Source: Salticus scenicus (Eukaryota > Arthropoda > Arachnida > Araneae > Salticidae). From it: a stretch of 64,000 nucleotides of DNA. A program made the position numbers and the translations under genes. The stretch covers positions 321,418,238 to 321,482,237 of the forward strand of contig OZ005652.1 of NCBI GenBank assembly GCA_963930645.1. The letters are read 5' to 3'. The notes beneath the pieces are model-generated. The model had not been told where the DNA came from, made no database searches, and saw only the letters and a list, made by a program, of their open reading frames with translations. Shown here piece after piece: positions 12,903 through 24,634 of this stretch; within the stretch, counting starts at the first letter, position 1, and every line of letters begins with the position of its first letter.

Positions 12903-13078
12903 ATTAAATCTTATTTACCACTTTCCTTTCATGAGAATTAAACTTGCACTTATCTATACTAAACTTTAAAAAAGTGAGCAAAGGCTATAAATTGAAAAAC
13001 AATTATTTTGTATTGAACAGGTAGCTGACCCTACATATCTATTTTCATGCTGAAGTCGAGCCTTTTTTTTAATTAGAT

Positions 13079-13188
13079 TAACGGTCGACTTCGAGTCGAC
13101 CGTTATAATAATAAATAGTCGATATAATAATAAATAGTCAGATTAACGTCGACTTCGAGTCGACGTTAATCTGACTAATTATTATTAT
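13079..13188. repeat. Two adjacent near-perfect hairpins
   Basis: Hairpin 1 (13079-13105) has 11-bp arms (TAACGGTCGAC) and a TTCGA loop. Hairpin 2 (13135-13177) has perfect 19-bp arms (TAGTCAGATTAACGTCGAC) with the same loop, and the pairing extends outwards through an AATAAT stretch with one mismatch. The two hairpins share the TCGAC-TTCGA-GTCGA core and are about 30 bp apart. Function is unknown. Confidence 0.8.
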
Positions 13189-13267
13189 ATTGATTTGTGA
13201 CTATTAATAATGATACTGACTATTATATTTATTGCGAGTTTTTCCAACTTATGGTATTTGTTAACCA

Positions 13268-13300
<33 letters not shown>
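13268..13300. repeat. (ATT)n microsatellite
   Basis: Uninterrupted ATT repeats. Confidence 0.9.
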
Positions 13301-13302
<2 letters not shown>

Positions 13303-13570
13303 ACAAGACCAGTCATTTTGAGATTAAGTTTTAGCTTTTCCAATGCTAATTTTCTTCTAATATTTTGATTTAATTAAAATATAAATCAAAAGTAGAATAT
13401 TTCTATTCTTGATAAACGGTTTTTAAAAGTGATAATTTATTTAAATTTTATAGGAAATGATAATTTTAAGGAAAAAATAAGTTATAAATGAAATGTGAGT
13501 ATTGCAAAAAATCAAGATTATCTTATTTAACATAAAGGAATTAATGTATTGATGATTGGAAAAAAAAAAA

Positions 13571-14255
13571 AATCTGGAGTGACTCCACTCGACTTTCCTA
13601 ACATTGAGTAATTAACAGTTTTGTAGATAAAATAAAGAAAGAGGAGTTGTTAAACAAACAAAAGAGAGAAAACCATAATAGAGTGTTTGAGTATTTTTCT
13701 CCATCTATTACACGATGTTTTATTTAACGCTACTGAACTTTGAGCCCATAGATCATAATGATAAAGAATTTTTCGTTGTGTCCCTGTAAAAACCTATAAA
13801 TGCTAGACTCACCAAAATGCTTATAGTTAGTGCAACAGTGATTTATAATACTCATATAAATTTTCAGCTCAATTCAATAAGGCGTTTAGATGCTATCGTA
13901 CTTTTAAAAATTTAGTCCCATAGGCCATAATGATAAAGAATTTTTCTTTGTGTCCCTGTAAAAAAACTATAAGTGCTAGATTCACCAAATTCTATAGGGT
14001 TCGTACTATGGTGACTTACAATATGCGTACCAACTTTCAGGTTAATCGAACAAAGCGTTTAGACGCTAGCGTGTTCACTCACAGACATACACACATACAT
14101 ACACACATACACACATACACACACACATACATACATCATCGTAAAAATAGTGAAAACGGACTCAGGGGACCTCAAAACGTATAGAAACATCAAAATCTCG
14201 AATTCGGATTTTTGACATGATTACAATACTTTCCTCACTATAGTGTTCGGAAAGT
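13571..14255 (-). repeat. Hairpin-ended repeat element, family R2, short copy
   Basis: One end is a hairpin (14228-14255, stem ACTTTCC/GGAAAGT enclosing ACTATAGT). The other end reads AATCTGGAGTGACTCC. The same two ends occur in opposite orientation at 45283-46456. Inside are about two copies of a tandem unit carrying GCCTATGGG-like and GACACAAAGAA-like landmarks, an (AC)n tract, and GGGGACCTCAAAACG. It is non-coding; the short frame over the AC tract is an artefact. Confidence 0.65.
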
Positions 14256-16639
14256 AAAAATATTGTAAAGCTGTTAATAAAATTAAAAATAAATAGTTTC
14301 CGAAACCTTATAAAAAATTGTTATAGCTCGAGTTAATAACAATAAAAAAAAAAGGGAAAGGGAAAGGGAAAAAAGCATTGAAACTGGAGAAGAGGACCGT
14401 TCGTAATAACACCTTATAATTTACCTACTTCTGCACAAATATATTACGATTAATTATTTCATTTTATATATTTTTTGATTTATTTATTTATTTTTTAGCT
14501 TCTTAAACATGACTGCAGACACAAGTTTTAAGTCAAATAAATGAACCGTACAATTTCATTAAAAATTCATACAGAAACTGTATTTAAAGTAATACCAGTA
14601 GTGGACAATGTATAGTTAGTGGATACATAAGAAATAAGCTTTGTAAAAAGTTCTCCTCGTATTAAAGATTTTTGTTATGATCACCATCGTTAATGTTTTG
14701 AACTACGAAATTTTCAAGTCAGTAATTTTGGAATGCTATCATTTTAACAGAAAAAGTCAAACGTTTTTTCATGCTGTAGTTATTTCTTATTAATTTTAAT
14801 TAAAAAAAAAAAATGTTCCTTTTGTACGCCAAGAAAAAAATGTTTTGTTGGAAAAAAACAAATTTATTCTGTTCACTGGAATAGGAAATAAGAAAACAAA
14901 ATTGAAAGTATGTAAAGAAGTAATTTCAGGAAAATAAAAATTACAAATCAGTGACTGAATAAAAAATAGACAGACAGCCAAGAAGCAAAGCATAGATATT
15001 TTGTAAAACGGTAAGAGTCAAAGGGATAGAAAGAAACTTCTACAAATCCTTTAATCAAGTATAAAACCGAATTGATTGTAAAAATCTCCAGAGATAGCCT
15101 GCAAATATTTAAAAGCAAGATTGGCTAGTGTAGTTATTCATAAGGCTTATCGTACAAAGTTGTGATAAGACTCATATTAACACATTAAGATTATGTAAGA
15201 CAATACGAATGAAGAACTGCAAATGAAATGTGCCGTTGATACTATTAAGTTTCTCAGAAGAAATTTGTTTTCCGTTTCTCGTATGTATTTACTTTTTTCG
15301 TTCTATTACCACATTCAAATTTTTGCAAAATTTGAAGCTATCCACTACTGAAAGAAAAAAATGTCTACTAAACTGTATTTTTACATGTTTACATTGGTGT
15401 ATTCTTGTATAAATTAAATAAATAAAATATAACTTTAATAAAGAAATTTTGCGGTACTGTCAGTTAAAGAAATAGGTTATTTGGGTATCAAATATTGGTT
15501 GTTTTTGCATTCTCTAAAAGAACAGTATAATATATAAATTAAAAATGTCCATAACTTTTTTTATACAACTGGAATAGTTAGTTGTCTTAATTAGTTAAGA
15601 AATATATCATTATTATTTTTTTAATAGTCAACTTCTATTACCTGAGGTAGAAAACAAAAGTATTACTCTAAGAAATTGCTATCCCAATATCGCTTGTTAT
15701 TCTGACATTTCGAGGTTTAGAACAAATGTATTTCCATGCTTGAATGAGAAGAAAAACAACTATTACAAGCAATTTTGTTGTTTGAATGTTTTATTACATA
15801 TCCAACTTCGACAGACTAATTGATAATAATTGATGTTTTAAACCAATCAACCAAGGCGAATGTTAATACTTTTGTACTTTAATAAGTAACTTTTTTTTTT
15901 TTTTGGCTTCATATTTAAACTATCAGCTAAAAGTTGTTATTTCATAAATTAAAAGTGAATAAATAAATATTATCAAAGTTTGTTTCGTTTGGCAAACATA
16001 AAATTCTATATAGGATTCTAATACAAATATATCTTTTTATTTATTTATTTAAAAATTATGCCATGTTTATAAGTTTTTCATTCGAACAAATTCATATAAA
16101 ATTCATAACATACCTTTTTCTGCTAAAAAAAAAAAAAAAAAAAAAGATTTATATTTCTTATTATTTTTTAAGAGAATAATAATAACATAAATATTCTGAC
16201 ACAGTGTAATTAACAGGAATTTTTATTTTTTTACCAAAACGTAATCCTTGAGTTGATAAAAAAAAAAAAAAAAAAAAAAAAAAGAACATAAAATCATTTT
16301 GAAATTACTTAAGTCATGTAAAAGTTCAATGAAAAATAAAGAGGTGTTAAAAATCTGATTTATTTTTAACATATCGAGGGCTAATATTATTTTAATGAAG
16401 TATTGGCGGGAATATATATTTATTTATAATGATTCTCTGATACAGAAATTTTCATTTTTAATTCTAAAGTTTATGACTAAAAAATGACTGTAATTTAAAA
16501 ACAATCACTTTGTCAAGTATTTACTTATTTATCTACTTTTTCTTATCAAAATATGGTAGAGTTAATATTGTTTTCGTGTCCGATTTTTGAAACTAAATTT
16601 TCTATTTAACAAGTTTCGAAGTTCTTAACACGATAATCA
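14256..16639. other. AT-rich non-coding DNA
   Basis: There is no gene. Homopolymer runs occur at 16126-16145 (A) and 16259-16283 (A). I see no matches to the other repeats in the window. Confidence 0.45.
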
Positions 16640-17620
16640 GGTTTTTAGTGCTAGCTGTGTTTAAATGTATATTCCAGTGCATAAGTGGTGTTTCCGTTCG
16701 TTTAATTATATGTGTATCTGTGTGTTGGATTAACATAAACAGAAATATTGGTATAAAATCGGTGTTCTAAATCAGTATAATATGATGATGTTACTTGAAA
16801 CTTTTAGTAGAAATCGAATCGAATGTATTGTTCATGTACATAGAAAAATATTCAAAAACATTGTGTTTAATGGCCGAAATTTTTTGATGATAAAGTTTAA
16901 TATCTTTTGACTGCACTAAAAATTAAGCTAAGCATGTTTCCTATAGAATATGGTTAAAATTCATTGATCATTAGTTTGCAAAACCAATCAAAATATTTGG
17001 GTTTAGTAAAAGTATATTTGGAAGATTTTCGAAGCACATTTCAAATGGCGTCATGCTTTCTCCTATTGTATTAAAATTAAGTACACTATTTTGTTTGTAT
17101 ACAATTTATGGACAATGTACAGAGTACCCAAATTATTTAGGTTTACTAAAAGCTATATTTGGAGGATTCTTAAAGTGCATTTCGAATGGCAGCACAGTTT
17201 CTCTTACTGTGTATAAATTAAGTACACTATTTTTTTTTTTTTTTCGTATACACTTTATCGACAATATTCTAAGTTACTTTAAAATTAAGTGAATAGATTA
17301 TTTTGTATTTGCTGTAATATATTAAAATGTAAATCACACAGTATGAGCAGATATAGCTTAATAATCATAGTTACCTTTTTTCTATACAAGCAAATATATT
17401 ATTTTGTATTGATTGTAATAGGTGAAAATGACTTAACATATCATATAATGGAAACAGATATTCCTTATTAATCATAATCAACTTTCTCCGACTTTTATAG
17501 TAAGCGAAATATTATTTTGGAGTCCGATTTTTTGGAATTTACTTTTACTAAAATTGCATATGTTATGATTCCTTCAATATGATTGTAAAATTTTCTGTGT
17601 TGATATTTGTTCATCTTGTA
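16640..17620. repeat. Dispersed repeat with internal tandem duplication
   Basis: A unit of about 140 bp is repeated at about 16990-17110 and 17125-17250. The landmarks are AAATT(A)TTTAGGTTTA, TATATTTGGA, TTTCGAATGGC-like and AATTAAGTACACTATTTT. The open frames here come from this duplication and a T-run, not from a gene. Confidence 0.5.
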
Positions 17621-17949
17621 AGCATAACTTAAAAGCAAATACAAGAAGGGTGTTTCAATTTGGTACTTTACGGAATGCCTTTGGCAAATTTTGACTAAGA
17701 TCGCTAAGTTTCTATGAGTGGTATGAGTAAAAATACTCTGAATAATTTTGAATATATTTTTTTAATTTAATAATTAATTTAAGTATCTTATGATTAAGAG
17801 TTTACAAACGGGGAGCTGAGAGGGCCTGTAGTCTTTTTCACACAGATATATATGTCAAATAAAACTATTTTTATTATTAGCAAAGTAAGAGAATGTGGCG
17901 TGACTGCCACCCCAAATTAATTATCCCAGAAGTCAAAACGACACACTAA

Positions 17950-18241
17950 GGCTGTTATTCACCAATAACTTCAACTCCCGGTTGAGCACGAGAATTTGAA
18001 AAGCGTATAAAGGCGGGGTGCAAATTTTCAGCAAATTTCGACGCGTTGTTTCTGCCATCTATCGGTATATTTATTTTCAAATTTTTTAGGTAAAAATAAC
18101 CAATCAAAGATTATATGAAATCAACGACGCTAGAGGGCAGAAACAGCGTGCTAAATTTCGCTGGAAAGCTGCACCCTGCCGTTAGAAGCTTTTCAAGTTT
18201 TTGTATTGAACCGGGAGTTGAAGTTAATGGTGAATACGGCC
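17950..18241. mobile_element. MITE family M2, copy 2, 292 bp
   Basis: The ends are inverted: GGCTGTTATTCACCAATAAC on the left, and GTTAATGGTGAATACGGCC on the right. It is homologous along its length to 4630-4911. The outer 40 bp, including AACTTCAACTCCCGGTT, are the best conserved. Confidence 0.8.
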
Positions 18242-18497
18242 ATTAGGAGACTATGTAACCTACGTCCGCAAAAGTATGGTTGCGACAAAGCCGATAGTTT
18301 TGCATACAGGGGAGCTAACTGTTCCCTGTTTAATTTTAGTCAATCGACATACTTCCAAATTAATAGTGCAAGAAGACATTTTTATTTTGCAGTTAAATAG
18401 GTTTGATTTTTGATACAAAGTTAATCTAAAATTTCTGTTACTTCTCCATGGATCACTTCATAAATATTTGAAAAGAATAGTTATTTTAAGCACATGA

Positions 18498-18528
<31 letters not shown>

Positions 18529-19067
18529 ACATGATATTTTTTGTAGCTGTAAACATATATTTCATAGTTATTTCTTAAGCCATTGTCTTTGTTCACATAA
18601 ATTTTGAAATCTAAGCAAATAATTAAAAAAGATATATTATTTAATCAATTATAATTTCATTTTACACAAAATATTAAATATATAGTTACAACTATATTTT
18701 TATAATATCCTTAACTATTTATTGTAGATTTGACAAAGGAATTTGTACTTTTTACTAAGGTTGTTTTCTACACAAAAAAAGATTAAAATTTTCAAAAACA
18801 TCTACTATTTATTTATTTATTTTTTAAATATATATAATTAAAGATAAGATTGCATAAAAAAATAAAATTTAAAACTTACACTGTCTAGCAGTTTTATATT
18901 TACTTACTTGCATCCAACAGAGATAAACTATAAGGAAATATTTAAATTAAAAGCTTAACGAGTGCATGCAGAGATTGGAATATGACGCAGAACATCTATC
19001 ACTATTTATGGAGGGAAAAATACTTTTTTCTTAAATCGATGATTTAGCAATAAAAAGAGGTTATTTA

Positions 19068-19122
<55 letters not shown>

Positions 19123-20200
19123 TTTTTTCCTTTAAAAACAATGGTAATACTTCTGTACCCAAATTCTAACCTTGATACATGCTTTTCTTAAAATATCAAA
19201 ATGAGATAAATTTTGAAAACATAATAGGTATTATCAATTTATTTTTTATAAAGGCATTTTTATATATTGCCGTAAACATCAATTTTTAGGATTATTATTA
19301 TTATTTTTTTTTTTTTTTAATGAATATTTACCTGACTTCAAATTTTATGTATTTATATACGTTTTCAAACATTTATTTATTTATTTATTTCGATTAAAAT
19401 CCTTTTCATTTTATTTAGCAATTTTTATTATTTCACTCTGGTTTTAAAATACTTTCTGGAGATTTAAAAAAAAATATCAACTACATAATACTCATTTGAT
19501 TGTAGATATTACTTTTTTTTTTCCTGCGACTATTTCGCACTGTAACTTAAGGATTGCAATAAAGGGGACAATTTTAAGAAGACCTTATCGTTTGGATGCA
19601 GAAACATATTTTAATATAATGTGTTTTATCAACACTTTAAAATATTTTTTCTAATGCATCTGTTTAAAATAAATGAAATGTATATACATTCATTCCATGT
19701 GTTGTACTTAATATACACTTAAATATATTTTAAAGGAAGTGCTTTAACAAGGTGTTCATTTTACAAATTTTGTGATAAGTGACAAAACAACATTTCTGTA
19801 AATTCTTCGATCTAGACATTCTTTATTAATTCTAGTGATTTTTAAGGGGAATACCACATAGAAAATTATCAGTGTGGAAACTTTAAAATTTGGGACAAGT
19901 TTTTCTGAAACTATAAAGCCAGTTAAGCTGATTATTATTATTATTATTATTTCTTTATATTTCTTTTATTTTCTTTATTTTTTCTTTTATTTATTTATTT
20001 ATTTATTTTTGTGATAAAAGTTAATTGTAGGAAAATATTCTACTGGTATTTTTTTTCAAAATTTTAAATATTATTGAAATTAAAAATTTTCAAATTTTCA
20101 AAAATTAAATGACAAAAATTAAAATGGTTATCGTGTCATACGATTTATAATTAGTAAAAAACCCAACACATATTTCAAAGTAACTTATAATAAACAAATA

Positions 20201-20234
<34 letters not shown>

Positions 20235-20617
20235 GGTTAAAGTGTTTACAAGAATACATGTCCCTAATTTGCTTTCTCGGCATAGTAAATCTTTCAGTAT
20301 ATTTTTTTTTCTCTTCATATTTGAAGATTTAAGTTTTGAAAAGAAACAATTAACCGATATCTTTAGGTAGCTTTCTTTGAAAAAAAAATCCCAAACAATC
20401 TTCAAATTTCATCAAGGGATTCCGGAGAAAGGAAATATCAAAGTTGATCCATAAGGTACGTTGCCTGTAAGGATCGCCAAAGCCCTATATTGCCTTAATT
20501 AATTATTTAGTTTGTAAAATAATTTAGTATATTCTATGAAATGTGTTTTTAATGAGTTGATATTTATTTATTTTAATGTTTTAGTAGCTTCTAATTTTTA
20601 TTATTTTTTTATTTTAG
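18242..20617. other. AT-rich non-coding DNA with (CT)n tract
   Basis: There is no convincing gene. Low-complexity features are a T-run at 18500-18522, (CT)n at 19070-19105 and an A-run at 20202-20232. A GC-richer patch at 20395-20455 followed by GGTACGT could mimic an exon, but its frames do not join cleanly to the downstream acceptor. Confidence 0.4.
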
Positions 20618-20678
20618 GCAAATTCCTTACAGACTAATTCCCGAGCAAGGCCGTTATGTATACCATAATCAATCATGA
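20618..20678 (+). CDS. Candidate terminal exon of an unknown gene
   Basis: A polypyrimidine stretch ending TTTTATTTTAG is followed by a 61-base segment. After one base completing a split codon, it encodes QIPYRLIPEQGRYVYHNQS and then TGA. The AT-poor, polar peptide stands out from its AT-rich setting, and AATAAA follows at 20797-20802. I do not recognise the protein and see no matching upstream exon, so a chance open frame is quite possible. Confidence 0.3.
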
Positions 20679-20796
20679 TTTCTCTTTTTTTGTACAGAAA
20701 ATCTAGTTATGTAAAATATGTGTTATTTATTTTGTAAGTTATTATTGTTGCTATAGTTTTATAATTTTCATATACTGTTTTATATGTATATATTTA

Positions 20797-20802
20797 AATA
20801 AA
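20797..20802 (+). promoter_or_regulatory. AATAAA, possible polyadenylation signal
   Basis: It lies about 120 bases after the candidate stop at 20676-20678. Its meaning depends on that exon being real. Confidence 0.25.
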
Positions 20803-21328
20803 GTATGCACAGAATATGAAATATCCAGAATATATAAAGTGTCTTTAATGCACTCCTATCTGTAAACTTTATGCATTGTAGAACATTTACAATGATAAAG
20901 GTTAAAACTTTCATGCATTAATATAAACTGCGTATATGACAGAGAAGATTTTCATATGCTACAGACTAAAAGTCACAAATGTTTATGTGAATTATAATAT
21001 CTCAAACAATTATTTACATTATTAAAATTTTACTATTGATATTTCTTCAGTGTTCTACGCTGAAAGTATATCCAATTGAATAGAAATTCATAGCTATTGG
21101 AAATATTCAAAACTTTCAATAACCTGTATACTATATAAAAGTGTACTTCTACTCACTGATATTTAAATTAGCCTTAGAAAAATTAAATAGTTATGATTGC
21201 CAATCATGTATCCGGTCTAAACGAAGAGTAACAATAACGTAGGCGTTTATGGAAATTGTGTGGACCATACAAAAAATAAATAAATAAATAAATAAATAAA
21301 ATAAAATAGAAGCTACATGTACACACCT

Positions 21329-21365
<37 letters not shown>

Positions 21366-21436
21366 CATATTTTCATTAATTTTCTTTAACTGAAAACTAA
21401 GCATTCTTGTTTTAAACTTATAAGGGGAAGGTATTT

Positions 21437-21494
21437 ATGTCAATGATTTGCAATGATTGGTTATAAATATAACCAATCATTGCAAATCATCGAC
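21437..21494. repeat. 27-28-bp hairpin with 4-base loop
   Basis: The left arm, including TTTGCAATGATTGGTTAT, is followed by AAAT and then the complementary right arm, with one mismatch. The stem is too perfect and the loop too small for a typical animal microRNA precursor. Confidence 0.7.
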
Positions 21495-21639
21495 ATACAT
21501 TTATCATAAACAGATGTTTTTCTTTCCGGAGTTCATTTAAGGGTCTCACTTTAAAAGAATTTAGTACAGGTAATAAATTAATTTATATCCATTGGGAAAA
21601 ATTAAAAAAAAAATCAAGAACGTAAATCATCTGATTCGC

Positions 21640-23090
21640 ATTCATTATTAACATTTTCTAACTGTACATCCTCGAATGAACAGTCAGAAAGACAAAAAAG
21701 AAAACAGACAGACGAACTGAATTCATATTAACTCTTAAACTTTCTTGTAAAATGTTTAAAATGCTTACAACAAAGAGAACAAAATTCTAGCAATTTCTAA
21801 TTAAAGCCCTAAATGTATCCAAATATTTTAGAGCACTCCTGTAAATTTAAATGCTAAACATGTCATATCCTATACAAAAAAATTTTAAAACATTAACAAT
21901 AAATGCCAATTTCGTAACTCTTTTTGCAGTAAAAAGTCATTTAAATGTGATTTATAAAAAGGTCTCTCATAAAACGCAATGTATTGGGGGGGGGGGGGAG
22001 GGGGGAGAAGGGGGTTCTCCATGCACAAAACCGTTGTACAGGGCATGCCATTTTAAATAGGGAACATTCTATAGTTAACTTGAATAATATATATCATTTA
22101 ACAAAATTAAACATAATTTTACGTCTCATTAATATATTAAAACCAATGTAACATTTAAAATGAGATAATGAATACAAACTTTTTAAAAGTTTAAAAATAC
22201 ATTTTAATTAAAAACAATAAAATACACGACAGACGTTTCGGCTAAAACACTAGCCCTCCTCAGAGTCAAACATATAAGCACAACAGTTACAAAAGATTAT
22301 AACACATCATAACAAGATTAAATATCCAGGAGGAATAGCTTTAGCCTCGTTCAAGGCAGAATGTTGCATTTTAGTAAAAGCGCCCTCTAGAAAAATACGG
22401 GATTCATTAAAGATATTCCTCCTGAATATTTAATCTTGTTATGATGTGTTTTGAATCTTTTGTAATTCTTGTGCTTGTATGTTTGACACTGAGGAGGGCT
22501 AGTGTTCCAGCTGAAACGTCTGTCGTGTATTTTATTGTTTTTAATTAAAATGTATTTTTAAAGTTTTAAAATTTTTGTATTCATTATCTCATTTTAAATG
22601 TTACATTGATTTTAACATATATCATTTTGAAGAAATTCTGAAAATTTTACGAAGCTAAAGGCGGGCAGACGGATAGTCAGACAGACTAAACTAATCAAAT
22701 TATATTTACTTTTAAACGTCGTTAGAAAGCATTAAAATGATCAAAAAATGAAAATTTTAATTATTTCTTTATATAGCCCTTAAAATACCTTAATATTTTG
22801 TGCGGTTCTGTAAATCTTAAGGCTAATCTTATATATATACTATAGAAAGCATACTTTGTGCATTTAAATAACATATTTTAATTTCATTAATTTTTTTGCA
22901 AAGTAAAGATATTAAATTGAGGTTTATAGCAATACTTCTCATAGAATGGCACGCATTGGAATACTTTCTGGTGCCCCTGTATGTAAACCAGTAGTAGTAT
23001 TCACTCTATTTTCAATAAGGAACAATTGATAGGGAACTTGAATAACATGAAACAGTTTCAAGAAATTCCATTAACATAATTTTTAAACTT
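21640..23090 (+). repeat. Dispersed repeat family R1 interrupted by a MITE
   Basis: Blocks such as AAAACGCAATG, CCCTGTA..AAACC and AACTTGAATAA(C/T)AT recur here and at 60990-62270 and 10898-11950. A G-rich tract occupies about 21986-22014. The MITE at 22138-22619 splits the array. No coding content is evident. Confidence 0.5.
22138..22619. mobile_element. Palindromic MITE with arms of about 200 bp
   Basis: The left arm (22138 to about 22340) and right arm (about 22415-22619) are inverted copies with few mismatches; ACGACAGACGTTTCGGCT pairs with AGCTGAAACGTCTGTCGT. The centre of about 75 bp is unique. It is non-coding. Confidence 0.8.
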
Positions 23091-23249
23091 ACTTTTAAGT
23101 TTTCTTCTACAAATAATATTGACATGTTACACTAATGGGACCATACATAAACTCTACCTTCAGGAAACCTGCAGTCTTTTTTTTTTTTGAAAATTAGGAA
23201 TCTTCCTCAAAAATTTTTGCCATGTATCTCTAGTGTGACCCAACTGAAA

Positions 23250-23255
23250 CTCAAC
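23250..23255. repeat. Target-site duplication, left copy (CTCAAC)
   Basis: CTCAAC directly precedes the first base of the left arm. The same six bases directly follow the right arm at 33799-33804. A 6-bp duplication is the length characteristic of Polinton/Maverick integration. Confidence 0.85.
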
Positions 23256-23284
23256 AGTAGTGAGATAATGGGGGTTCACCTGCA

Positions 23285-23341
23285 GAGGCGTAAGAGGCGT
23301 GATGCGTCGATGCGTTGATGCGCTTTGCGTCAGAGGATGCG
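23285..23341. repeat. Subterminal GC-rich iterons (GATGCG/GAGGCG)
   Basis: GATGCG occurs at 23301, 23309, 23317 and 23336, the first three exactly 8 bp apart. The related GAGGCG occurs at 23285 and 23294. The cluster starts 30 bp inside the left tip and is mirrored at 33713-33769. It is far more GC-rich than the rest of the element. Regular spacing suggests a protein-binding array, perhaps for replication initiation or integrase, but this is inference. Confidence 0.6.
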
Positions 23342-23914
23342 CACATCGATCGCACCACCCTCAATCACTACTACCATTTCTACAGATATAAGCTTGAAAT
23401 TTACCTTCTATAGAACTAATCGTAGGGCTTTAGATAGCGTATTATCTTATAAAAAGTTTTTGTATAATACAAAAATAATCATGCTTTCTCAAAACCTACA
23501 TTTAAGGTTAGTTAGAAAAGTTTATAATATTAAAATTAAGTCGTGAAATTACTTTTCATACTTAAAATATGCAATCTTTAGAAAAAATTGTAAAACAATT
23601 TATTTACAATACATTCCTTTGTTTTTTAATAACATAAATTTATAAAAAATTTTCATTTTTTTTTTTTTTTTTTTTTTTGCATAATTAATTTTGTAATAAT
23701 CGTGCTTTTCTTAAAATTTGTATTTAGTATTAGTGTTAAAGTTAGTAATGTTTAAATTAAATCATCAAATTACTTTATATTATATTTTCTTTTAATAAAA
23801 CAGTTTTCTTTTCTTCTTCGCCTTTTTTCTTTTAACCTATTAGTAAAATTCACAAACATTCTAAATGTAACAATTCAGAAATAAAACAGACACGGTTTAC
23901 AGTTAATTAAAAAC

Positions 23915-23920
23915 TTTATT
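23915..23920 (-). promoter_or_regulatory. Polyadenylation signal of the polymerase gene, left arm
   Basis: AATAAA on the minus strand lies about 340 bases after the polymerase stop at 24263. The matching copy in the right arm is at 33126-33131. Confidence 0.55.
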
Positions 23921-24262
23921 GCAACATTATTTCCACATGGTGTTTCCAAAATTCTTTAAACTTGCTTGCATCACAAAATTAGTATACACATATAATTTAT
24001 CAAATGCAACAAAATTTGCAGCATTCATTTTTTACAAGTATTAATCTAGTAATTTGTCATTACAATATTTAGTATATACAATTTCGTCAACAATAACGAA
24101 GGTTACAATAATTAATCTTGAACAATTTTTACACTATTTACAAATATTTTCAAAGTTTCTATGTATTAAGATAACATCATAATTATTATATACATATAAT
24201 TACAACACTTATAACGAAGTTTACAGTAGAGTTAATTACAGTATAGGTTACAATATTTAAGC

Positions 24263-24634
24263 TTAAAGTTCTACATTTTGATCAATTTCGCAATGTCCAT
24301 AAGCTAAACTTGTTATACCATCATCTAAGATGAATCTTTTATCATCGAAGGGACTTAGACTTATTTTATTTTGGTGGATTGTGTACAGTTTATGATTTTC
24401 TTGGCCTATTTTTATTTGTTTTTCAATACTTGTTTTTTGCTGTTGTAAACACTGGAAATAGTCTTCATGATTAATTTTATGTCGCACAACCTGAGTGGAT
24501 ACGCCTTTCGCTCTCTTTTTTTCATCTTTACATAATTTTATGGAATACATTTTTGCCTTCAATCCGACAGACTCTAGAGCTATTTCACCACTTAATTCTT
24601 CTTTAAATTTCCCAATGACTTTTTTTGTTTTCAT
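24263..24634 (-). pseudogene. Polymerase C-terminal segment (thumb region)
   Basis: This 123-codon segment continues the polymerase in a different frame from 24603-25310; the switch lies at the A7 run 24620-24626. It carries GLKAKMYS, the KxY motif of family B polymerases that holds the primer-template end, followed by the GVSTQVVRHKINHEDYF region commonly found after it in Polinton-type polymerases. The left copy is open to its natural stop, while the right-arm copy has an extra frameshift near 32530. Confidence 0.8.

Noticed and set aside
12753..12941. Open frame of alternating Tyr-Ile
   Set aside because: It is the translation of a (TA)n microsatellite.
21437..21494. microRNA precursor
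   Set aside because: The four-base loop and almost perfect stem are unlike normal animal precursors; it is recorded only as a hairpin.
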